Below are positions 1 through 9,544 of a stretch of 64,000 nucleotides of DNA, piece after piece. The stretch comes from Meghimatium bilineatum (Eukaryota; Mollusca; Gastropoda; Stylommatophora; Philomycidae). The stretch covers positions 17,153,513 to 17,217,512 of the forward strand of contig CM067315.1 in NCBI GenBank assembly GCA_034231615.1, in the 5' to 3' direction. The position numbers and the translations under genes are program-made. Below the pieces are notes generated by a model. That model was not told where the DNA came from and did not search any database. It saw only the letters and a program-made list of their open reading frames with translations. Every line of letters starts with the position of its first letter. Within the stretch, counting starts at the first letter, position 1.

Positions 1-1972
1 CAGAGTTCTGACGCATTAAGCTGCAATACACTGAATTAGTGTGTAGTAAGTTCCAGTGCATTGAATTTCTTTGTAATATGCCAGAATTCACCGCGTTCTG
101 GCGTACTAAACAGCAATAGACCTAATTTGGTTCTGACGTAGTAACAACACTATACCAAATTCGTGTGTCCAGAATACAATTTCTTGTGTAGTACGCTGCA
201 GTACACCATATTTGTGAGTAATATGCCAGAATACACCAAGATTTGACGTACTAAACAGCAAGACCTAATTTGTGTGTAATACGCCGCTGTTCTGACGTAG
301 TAAGCTGCAATACACCAGATTAGTGTGTCCAGAATACAATTTCTGTTGTAGTAAGCTGCAGCACACCCAATTAGTGAGTAATATGGCAGAATTCACTACG
401 TTTTGACGTAATAAACATCAATAGACCTAATTTGTGTGTAATACGCCTGTGTTTTGACGTATTAAGCTTCAATACAACGAAATCATGTATAATAGGCCAG
501 AATACACTCAATTCTAGTGAAGTAAGCTTCAGTGCAATGAATGTGTGAGTAATATGCCAGAATACAACGAGTTCTGACGTAGTAAGCTACAATACACCTA
601 ACTAATGTGTCGAGAATACTATTTCTGGTGTAGTAGGCTGCAGAACACCAAATTTGTGAGTAATTTGACAGAATACACCGACTTTTACGTACTAAACAAC
701 AGGACCTAATTTGTGTGTAATACGCCGCTGTTCTGACGAAGTAAGCCTTAATACACCAGATTAGTTTTTCCAGAATACAATTTTTTTCGTAGTAAGATGC
801 AGCACACCCAATTTGTGAGTAATATGACAGAATACACTACGTTCTGACGTAATAAACAGCAATAGACCTAATTTGTGTGTAATACGCCTGTTTTTTTGAC
901 GTATTAAGCTGCAATTCAACGAAAGCATGTGTAATAGGCCAGAATACACTCAATTGTAGTGTAGTAAGCTTCTGTATACTGAATGTTTGAGTAATATGTC
1001 AGAATACACTAAGATCCGACGTAGTAAGCTACAATACATCAAATTCGTGTAATAATACTATTTCTGGTGTAGTTAGCTGCAGTACAGCCAATTTGCGAGT
1101 AATATGCCAGAATACAGCGAAGTTGGACGTACTAAACAGCCAGAAACCTAATTTGTGTGTAATACGCCAGTGTTCTGACGTATTAAGCTGCAATTCAATG
1201 AAAGTATGTGTAATAGGCCAGAATACACTCAATTGTAGTGTAGTAAGCTTCAGCACACTGAATTTGTGAGTAATATGCTAGAATAAACCGAATTCAGACA
1301 CAGTAAGCTACAATACACTAAATTCGGTGTCCAGAATACTATTTCTGGTGTAATAAGCTGCAGTACACCCAATTTGTGAGTAATATGCCAGAATACACTG
1401 AGTTTTGACGTACTAAATGACAATAGACCTAATTTGTTTGTAATACGCCAATGCTGTAATGTAGAACGCTGCAATTCAACGAAAGCATGTGCAATATTCC
1501 AGAATTCACCTAATTCTAGTGTAGTAAGCTTCTGTACTAGGAATTTGTGAGTAATATGTCAGAATACACCGAGTTCTGACGTAGTAAGCTACAATACACC
1601 AAATTCGTGTGTCCAGAATCCTATTTCTGGTGTTGTATGCTGCAGTACACCCAATTTGTGAGTAATGTGCCAGAATACACTGGGTTTTGACATACTAAAC
1701 AGCCAGACCTAATTTATGTGTAATACGCCATTTTTCTGACGTATTAAGCTGCAATACAACGAAATCGTGTATAATAGGCCAGAATACACTCAATTCTAGT
1801 GTAGTACGCTTCAGTACAATGAAGTTGTGAGTAATATACCAGAATACACCGAGATTAGACTTAGCAAGCTACAATACACCAAGTTCGTGTGTCCAGAATA
1901 CTATTTCTGGTGTAGTAAGCTGCAGTACACCAAATTTGTGAGTAATATGCCAGAATACAATGAGTTCTGACG
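1..1972. repeat. Diverged satellite block, left flank
   Basis: Tandem subunits of about 51-60 bp carry the recurring words TGACGTAGTAAGCT, GTGAGTAATATGCCAGAATAC and GTGTGTCCAGAATAC. Subunits differ more from each other here than in the 36-54 kb arrays, suggesting an older, less homogenised part of the array. The first several hundred bases match the block starting near 15076, including the rare ACGCATTAAGCTGC variant. No gene is seen; minus-strand open frames of 62-75 codons are satellite-derived. It ends abruptly within a TTCTGACG subunit where the 1973-7858 insert begins. Confidence 0.95.
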
Positions 1973-2305
1973 TGTAACGGGGGGGGGGTGTGAAAAGATA
2001 TAATAAATAAATAAATGTGTGAATAAAAGTTCATATGATAGTTTGATAACTTGAATATCACGTAGTCAGTTAATGTATGTGAGAAGGAGAAGAAAGACTA
2101 ACTCCTGAAATATCCCTCAGCTGAATTGAATGGCCCGTGATCGTATCTGTGAAAAAGGTAGTCTCAGTACTTCGTCTAAAACGTTGTGTTATTAATCATT
2201 CTATCAGAATCAACAGTAACAGTACTTAATTTTACACAATAAACAGAGTCTTGCTCCTGACTTTTTCAGGCAAATCGTTGTCATTTATTGTCTAGATTCA
2301 CTACA
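1973..2305. repeat. Candidate LTR-like terminal sequence (TGTA...TACA)
   Basis: The block opens at the satellite junction with TGTAAC followed by ten G (1979-1988), and a TACA end can be placed at 2302-2305, giving the TG...CA inverted ends typical of LTRs. It contains AATAAA at about 2241, which would suit a plus-strand LTR better than one serving the minus-strand gag-like gene. No second copy lies in the window and no convincing primer-binding site follows. The assignment is tentative, and the end at 2305 is chosen only by its TACA. Confidence 0.25.
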
Positions 2306-5300
2306 GTAGTATATATATATATATATGTATCAACATTGGGTTCATATACAAAGGCATCAATAATAATCTGTACAAACATGGTGATATCTCTCGTACTAAC
2401 CTATATAGTTCTCAGTTACCTTGGTAAATCTCTTGGACAGTCAGATATATAGTGCACACGCTGGATAATTGACACATTCACTCACTTAAGTGTATTGTCC
2501 TAGTCCACCGATTGGACTTTCACACTTCCAGGTTGAAGATGAGCAACCGCAAAACACTGTCTGTAGGTCTGGTGATTGTACGTAAGTCTTCTGGGTGTAT
2601 GGTTAAGTATGAAGACAAGTTATATTAAAAAATCGTCAGGCTTGAAGTATGAAATATGGTTCCTCAAATTATGGCCTATATCGTAGATAAGTTAGGGAAA
2701 CTTCCTTGGTGGGATTTTTAAATCCTCTGCTTCTACAGTTGTTGGGTTGTGATCACCCATTTCTTCCAGAATGGTTACTATGACATAGATATATCTCATC
2801 CTAAATTTAATTGGTCAGAATAGCTTCCTAGAATAAAACGAATTAGATGTTACACTCGAAACACACTAAGTTCAGACACCAGAGACAATTGTCTGGTTGG
2901 GTGTACAAGTCGATCTAGTTCACATCCTACAAGCTTTCCATTCGTATCACATCTCTATGGCTAGTAGTAAGCTTTAAGTTGTAGGCAAATTTGCAATATT
3001 AGACACCCTGGCTGTTTCTGATATAATTTACAAGTTCTAGAATTTATGAGTTCATCATGATTTATTTCTTAACACAGTGGTAACCTTGTGTAGAAACCAG
3101 TTTTGAACTATAAACAAACTAAGTATAAACTGTCTGAGAATTTCTTCTTGTTCTGGTCTATTAGACTATACGTTACACTTCACTATATACTATTCTCAAA
3201 GATTATACATTGTCAATCACACACACTATGTTATCAGCTACTCACGGCTGTCGGAATATTTCCATCACAAAATATTTCAATTTATTGTTGACAATTCACT
3301 GGGATGGAAACTTTTCCCCAAAATCCGGTTGTTCCACATTGACAAACTTCTGTTTTAAGAAAAGGCTGTAGTTCCTACTTCAGGTTCAATTGTATCAATT
3401 CTTATCTGTACTATTGAGATTCAGTAGTTGAAGTCGGTTCTTGTCGTCTGAGTCCTTGCCTATGTTTTTTTTTAAAACTACCGGCTATTCTCTTCTGTTT
3501 TCGACTAAAAAGAAGCCATTGGTACTTTTATTCTACTTCTTTGTTCTACCATAAAAATGTCCATCCTGTCTGTCCGAGTTTTAAGACGAGAATTGATTTT
3601 ATTAGTCTACCCAACTTTCTAAGTCCCTTCATGAACTCTACTCACAACCCGTAAGTCCACGAGGAAATCTCACAATCGTGAGCTTGAACTTCCCCTACAT
3701 GAATTTAATTCATGTCCGGCTGAGTAGTTTTGACAATTTTCCTTGCTTCCAATACTGACTTAAAATCTCTTAACTTAAGTTCGCCTCTCTACAACACTAA
3801 GAATAACCAAATACGTTTTCTTTTCCTACTTGAACTGTGTTCGTTCAACCATAACATTTCCAGTAACTAACAGGGGCAGGCCATCGACAATAACATCCAA
3901 AAAGGGGGATTATCTTTACTTGTTTAACCCATGGGCCCAAATTCGTGACCACTCCACCATCATATCATAATGGATTGTCTGTCTTGGATTGTAATTATTT
4001 ACACGTGACTGTTACATACCTCCCTACCTATCTTTAACTTGAGATCCACACTGGACTCAAGTTAAACCAAAAAAACGAAATAAACAGTCACATTCCTGGA
4101 TCCTATACTATTTCCCTTCATACATCAAGTACACCAAATGTCAATAATATCATTGACCAAATCATACAATTGAAATAAACATCCCATCATAATCAAATAA
4201 AATAAGCATCTCAATACACACAAAGTTGTTTCTGCACTTTAAATCACTCAATGCAGTTTATATATATACATGTCAATTGAACATTGTCAAAAAAAATTCA
4301 TCCAAGCTATACTCTACAACAACTAATTGGTTCAACCTTCCAACCAATTCTTAGGTATCTCTATACCCTGTTTCTATACCCCATTATTCAATGTATTCGA
4401 TCTCTTCCCAAATTCCGTCATGGGTCAATCAATATGAGTTCTTTATTCTGCCGTGGCCATATGTTTCCCTTTCCACATGAAAGTTATATATATGCCAGCA
4501 GATCCACCCTCGGGGTTCTCAATATCTGAATTTGTTTCTTTGTATAATTATCGTGTTTTCCCACCACATGAGAATAACACCGACTTCTGTATACTCCTCT
4601 ATATTCCTTAGTTCTCCTTGGGTACTCCATGTCTTAAAAAAAATGTCAAACAACAATAATTATCCATCAACATCAACATTCAAATAAGAAAAATTTACTG
4701 AAAAAATTTGACAAGTTTGCCTGTACTATAACTCCACAAAGAAGATTGCAATTTATATAAGCAAAAAAAAATTTCAATTGTATCTCCATACACATTATAA
4801 TATACATCACATTGCGCATCATGGTACACATCATATTAAAACAAAGTCACGTCATTCCAATACCTTTCACTCTCTTTCATTCAGTAAGTATCTGCCAAAC
4901 ATTCTACCCAAACTTCTTTCCCAAAAACCCGTAGTTAGAGACATTCCACTTTGTCCGTGGCCTTTGCACAAAATCAAATCTCCCTCCCCGCTTAAAGGTC
5001 TGGTACTTTATCCAACTCTCATTCATAAATATTAATTGATTAACAATTCATGAACATAACTTCCAATCAATCATAGTTTTTACATTATACTCGCAATCTT
5101 GACTTATACTTGATCCACAAACTGGTTGATATTTACAGCTCTTATCTGGATGAACAGTACAATATTCAATTGCTGGTGGTGTACCCCTTTCCTATGCTCA
5201 CTCATGTTTTGGCTGGAACCAGGTAAACCATCAGTTCAGGATTTCATTCTGTTCATCCTCTTAGTACCATTTGGATCAGTGTTCACACAGGTTCACAATA

Positions 5301-5510
5301 CAACTCACACACATCTTGTACGGTGGGTCTGAAATATATATACAACAATTAATATCACACCAACAATCATATCTCAAATTTTAGAGTCTTGCAAACTTTC
5401 TTCAGGATCCAGGTTTCCTGCTAATTCCATAACTTAGTCACTATCTAACCGTCGTCTGTCCTTATATATAAAAAAAAATGTGGGAGGACTTATAATTTAT
5501 AATACGTCAA
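2306..5510 (-). other. Non-satellite region, probably decayed coding sequence
   Basis: No long open frame exists on either strand; plus-strand frames of 61-85 codons at 3103, 4284, 4778 and 5126 have no recognisable domain. Read on the minus strand, several short open stretches look protein-like: 5048-5191 (47 codons, five Cys), 3282-3374 (30 codons, with CQCG and a GFWGK run), 2692-2814 (40 codons, a hydrophobic YIYVIVTIL run then acidic sequence), and 2486-2602 (38 codons, with FCGC and TWKC). They lie downstream of the gag-like gene in its transcription direction, where pol or env would be expected. A broken cysteine-rich, envelope-like gene is one reading; chance open frames in AT-rich DNA are the alternative. 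Confidence 0.3.
2311..2326. repeat. (AT)8 microsatellite
   Basis: Eight AT units lie just beyond the proposed end of the LTR-like segment. No other role is visible. Confidence 0.9.
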
Positions 5511-6023
5511 CTAGCTAATCCAGATCAAATACTTTGACCGACACTTTAATAGGCTAATCACGGTGGGCAACAAATCTTCCCTAACCTCTTCTATTATTCC
5601 TTGTATCGTAGCTATTTGTCGTCCCAATTGCACCCTATTTATCTTGGAGCGTTTTCTTACAGGTACCCCTGATGTGGACCTATTTTCAGATGACTCCTGA
5701 ATCCGTTCCTTCCTTCTTTTCCTAAATTGGACTTGAGATCTAGTGTTTCTACATGGCAGGTCAACTGAATGTTCCTCAACCTCCGAAGACAGTTCCGGAT
5801 CACTAGACGCTGTTAAATAACTCTCTACTTCTGAATCGGTTTCCCTTCGTCGATGAGCTCCTTGTTCACTCGGTTCTTCGGTACTTTCCTCTACTCTCTT
5901 CGAACAACATGGTTCCTGTCTACAATCTAACTGTGTTAACGCAGGGGGTGGTATCTCGGTATCTTCCCATTCGTAGGACTGCGTGGTGTCCCCTGATGAC
6001 TCGCTTTCCGAAGGTACGCCAAG
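5511..6023 (-). pseudogene. Charged C-terminal part of the gag-like gene
   Basis: An open frame of 170 codons plus TAG runs on the minus strand without an ATG near its start, so ATG-based searches miss it. It begins with an acidic, serine-rich stretch (SESESSGD near its N-terminus), has a CRQEPCC cysteine cluster, a Glu/Ser-rich middle, then basic patches (RKRRKER and RKRSK) that resemble nuclear localisation or nucleic-acid-binding signals, and ends in a hydrophobic/helical tail. It follows the coiled-coil segment closely but in another frame; the shift falls near 6023-6025 (a Gln-Asp-Leu region), after an in-frame TAA at 6059-6061. I read it as the continuation of the same ancestral protein. 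A separate overlapping gene is possible but less likely without a start codon. No family was recognised. Confidence 0.5.
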
Positions 6024-6058
6024 TCTTGTCTTAACTTACTTATGATCCCTTGACTTAT

Positions 6059-6700
6059 TTATAATTTCTTAGTCAAGTTGTCATTCTGTACTTCCATTTC
6101 CTTCAGTTCTTCCTGTGTTAGAATATGTTTTCTCTCCATGACTCTTACATGTTTTTCCACTTTCTTCGTACGTTCAAACAATTCCTCACACCTCTGAAGA
6201 TCGGCCTCTATCCCCTTTTTCGAACTTCCCGAGGTCTCCAAACTCTTCTGAAGTCTTTGGATATCCTGATCCAATTGTAAGTTAACTTTCTCAGTCTCTA
6301 GCTTATCTTCTTTAATCCTATGGTTTTCTTGCTCTAATAGTATCATTTGTCTCTTTAAAGTTTTTATTTCATTGCTTAATCCTGTATTGGATTCCTCTAT
6401 CCCCTTTTTCGAACTTCCCGAGATCTCCAAACTTTTCTGAAGTCTTTGGATATCCTGATCCAATTGTAAGTTAACTTTCTCAGTCTCTAACTTATCTTCT
6501 TTAATCCTATGGTTTTCTTGCTCTAATAATATCATTTGTCTCTTTAAAGTTTTTATTTCATTGCTTAATCCTGTTATAGTTCTGTCTGCGTTTTCTTTGT
6601 CTCCACGAATTTTATTATTTTCCTTCTGTAGTAATTCTATTTGACTCTTAAATTCATTCATGGACTTAGTTAAACTCCTGATTTCCTTATCCGCAATTTC
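6059..6700 (-). pseudogene. Long coiled-coil part of the gag-like gene
   Basis: This is the same frame as the zinc-knuckle/RRM segment, separated from it only by a TGA at 6701-6703 (reverse complement of TCA), consistent with one nonsense change such as CGA to TGA. The 213 codons are almost entirely Glu/Lys/Gln/Leu heptad sequence, a clear coiled coil, probably for multimerisation. A 63-residue block containing ETEKVNLQLDQDIQRLQKSL occurs twice, from an internal 189-bp duplication. From the methionine at 6661 the frame is 200 codons. It stops at TAA 6059-6061, after which protein-like sequence continues in frame for about twelve residues before the frame shifts. Long coiled coils also occur in ORF1 proteins of some LINEs and in cytoskeletal proteins; the linkage to CCHC and RRM favours a retroelement structural protein. 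Confidence 0.6.
6206..6565. repeat. 189-bp tandem duplication inside the coiled coil
   Basis: The word TCCCCTTTTTCGAACTTCCC starts at 6211 and again at 6400, 189 bp apart. The second copy breaks off near 6565. The roughly 170 bp shared differ at only a few positions by eye. The length is a multiple of three, so the reading frame and heptad register are preserved, suggesting it arose while the gene was functional. Confidence 0.85.
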
Positions 6701-7858
6701 TCATTCTTGCTTACTAGCCAACGCAATCTGGTTACGAAGACTCTTTGTAAGGTTCTCTATCTCCTTTTCCTTGTCTGTTAAACTAATTTTTAATTTCCTA
6801 AGTTCCTCATCTTGTTTTGCCAATCTAGCTTCAATCATCTTGTGATTTTTGTTGTTAGATTCCCTCTTGATGTCACATGCATTTTTGTATCCTGGAGCAT
6901 TTTCTTTTTTCTTTGTCTTCTCAACTATAACACCTTTCTGTTTGTAGATCCACCTAGCATGCTTGAAACACATATCTCTCTCTTCCTTCGTGCTAAATTC
7001 TACAAATGCGAAAGACCGTCTATTTCCATTTTTATGCCTGGGGAAAAAGATTTTAGTTATATAGCCAAAATAACTAAAAAAATAAATCATATTGGCCTTT
7101 GAAATATATGGATTCAATCTGCCAACAAATACACAGTTATCATCAGTGTTCCCTGTCTGCCTATGTCTTTGTTCATTATGATCATGTTTATCCATGAAAT
7201 TCTTATGTGACCCTGTCCTAAGTCTATTATGAGATCTATAACAATTCTTTGCGAAATGACCTCGTCTACCACAATTAAAACAAACAACATCTCTAACATT
7301 CCTCCTATAACGGTAGGGTCTATCAATATTCATATACCTACTTCTTACAGTTCTAGTGTCACTAGGCTGAACGTCTAATAAGTATTCCCCTTCTCTGATG
7401 GTTGTACTATAACTGTTTTCCTCTCTGATTCTAGATTCTGAATCTTTGTTTATGTTTTCCAATTCTTCCCCGGTTATCTCTCTTATATTGTCTCTACCCA
7501 CAGGTCTACTAATTACTATCCCCAATGTTCGGATTAACATCTCCATTCCTGTAGCTAGCTGTAATATCATATTTGTGGATACATTATTCTGGTTCGCGTT
7601 TACTACCTGTAAACTATGTATGTCTATCTCTTCTTCCTTTTGTACCTGGATCTTATTTATGGGTATTTCTTCTTTATAGACTTTTGCCTCTTTCAATTTG
7701 GTCTTCAATTCATCAAGCCAAAACAGTTGATTAATCCTCTGAAATACATAATTAACCCCAAACAACATGGTTAAGGATATGTTACTTATGGGTGACAATC
7801 TTATTCCTTTATACATTGGCATAACTGTTCTATCAATTAATACACCTGTCTCTCTTCG
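6701..7858 (-). pseudogene. Gag-like protein: CCHC zinc knuckle + RRM + coiled coil
   Basis: The open frame reaches back to 7897, but its first 13 or so codons are satellite; element sequence starts about 7858, so the original N-terminus is probably lost. In order: a helical N-terminal region with charged segments, a CCHC knuckle (CFNCGRRGHFAKNC, about 7245-7290), a basic, His-rich linker, an RNA recognition motif with RNP2-like CVFVGRL (about 7120-7140) and RNP1-like RSFAFVEF (about 7000-7025), then Lys/Glu-rich coiled coil running into the next segment. The knuckle and RRM point to binding single-stranded RNA, as in retroelement gag or ORF1 proteins. Most LINE ORF1 proteins I know place RRM before the knuckle; here it is after. 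A TGA at 6701-6703 interrupts the frame, so this copy is probably dead. A captured host RNA-binding gene with a knuckle and RRM is the main alternative. Confidence 0.6.
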
Positions 7859-9544
7859 TTTTGTAATACGCCAGTGCTGTGATGTAGAACTCTGCAATTC
7901 AACGAAAGCATGTGCAAAGTTCAGAATTCACTTAATTCTAGTGTAGTAAGCTTATGTACACTGAATTTGTGAGTAATATGTCAGAATACACCGAGTTCTG
8001 ACGTAGTAAGCTACAATACACCATATTCGTGTGTCCAGAATCCTATTTCTGATGTTGTATGCTGCAGTACACCCAATTTGCGAGTAATATGCCAGAATAC
8101 ACTGAGTTTTTACGTACTGAACAGCAATAGACCTAATTTGTGTCTAATACGCCAGTGCTGTGATGTAGTATGCTGCAATTCAACGAAAGCATCTGCAATA
8201 GGTCAGAATTCACTTAATTCTAGTGTAGTAAGCTTCTGTACACTGAATTTGTGAGTAATATGCAGAATACAGCGAAGTTGGACGTACTAAACAGCCAGAG
8301 ACCTAATTTGTGTGTAATACGCCAGTGTTCTGACGTATTAAGCTGCAATTCAATGAAAGTATGTGTAATAGGCCAGAATACACTCAATTGTAGTGTAGTA
8401 AGCTTCAGCACACTGAATTTGTGAGTAATATGCTAGAATAAACCGAATTCAGACACAGTAAGCTACAATACACTAAATTCGGTGTCCAGAATACTATTTC
8501 TGGTGTAATAAGCTGCAGTACACCCAATTTGTGAGTAATATGCCAGAATACACTGAGTTTTGACGTACTAAATGACAATAGACCTAATTTGTTTGTAATA
8601 CGCCAATGATGTAATGTAGAACGCTGCAATTCAACGAAAGCATGTGCAATATTCCAGAATTCACCTAATTCTAGTGTAGTAAGCTTCTGTACTAGGAATT
8701 TGTGAGTAATATGTCAGAATACACCGAGTTCTGACGTAGTAAGCTACAATACACCAAATTCGTGTGTCCAGAATCCTATTTCTGGTGTTGTATGCTGCAG
8801 TACACCCAATTTGTGAGTAATATGCCTGAATACACTGAGTTTTGACGTACTAAACAGCCAGAGACCTAATTTGTGTGTAATACGCCAGTGTTCTGACGTA
8901 TTAAGCTGCACTTCAACGAAAGCATGTATTAGGCCAGAATACACTCAATTGTAGTGTAGTAAGCTTCAGTACACTGAATGTGTGAGTAATATACCAGAAT
9001 ACAACGAGTTCTGACGTAGTAAGCTACAATACACCAAATTCGTGTGTCCAGAATACTATTTCTGGTGTGGTAAGCTGCAGTACACAAATTTGAGAGTAAT
9101 ATGAGAATACACTGAGTTCTGACGTACTAAACAGCAATAGACCTAATGTGTGTGTAATACGCCAGTACTGTGATGTATTATGCTGCAATTAAATGAAATC
9201 TTTTGTAATAGGCCAGAATTCACTCAATTCTAGTGTAGTAAGCTTCAGTGCAATGATTTTGTGAGTAATATGCCAGAATACACCGAGTTTGGACGTACTA
9301 AACAGCCAGACCTAATTTATGTGTAATACGCCAGTGTTCTGACGTATTAAGCTGCAATACAACGAAATCATGTTTAATAGGGAAGAATACAATCAATTCT
9401 AGTGTAGTAAGATTCAGTACAATGACGTGGTGAGTAATATGGCAGAATACCCCGAGTTCTGACGTACTAAGCTACATACACCTAACTAGTGTGTCGAGAA
9501 TACTATTTTTGGTGTAGTAGGCTGCAGAACACCAAATTTGTGAG
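7859..9544. repeat. Satellite, mixed subunits
   Basis: The array resumes directly after the insert. The stretch 8405-8629 is nearly the same as 1250-1474 on the other side of the insert, so both flanks belong to one HOR lineage. No gene is seen. It passes into the regular 1,281-bp HOR near 9545. Confidence 0.95.

Larger units (their letters stand above)
1973..7858 (-). mobile_element. Decayed retroelement-like insert in satellite
   Basis: About 5.9 kb of non-satellite DNA interrupts the array; satellite resumes at TGTAATACGCC near 7859. The minus strand carries a broken gag-like gene (5511-7858), then about 3.2 kb with short cysteine-bearing open stretches, then an LTR-like end at 1973-2305. 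No reverse transcriptase or integrase motif was seen, so pol is absent or unrecognisable. The high-coordinate end has no matching LTR and the gag-like frame runs straight into satellite, so the element looks truncated there. It could be a non-autonomous LTR element, a degraded endogenous retrovirus-like element, or a captured fragment of another repeat. I saw no target-site duplication. Confidence 0.55.

Noticed and set aside
3103..5332. Plus-strand frames of 61-85 codons as small genes
   Set aside because: Length is within chance for AT-rich DNA, no domain is recognised, and the likely coding strand of the insert is minus.
6660..7679. Plus-strand frames of 61-96 codons and a 70-codon minus frame over the gag-like gene
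   Set aside because: They are shadows of the minus-strand frame that carries the CCHC and RRM motifs.
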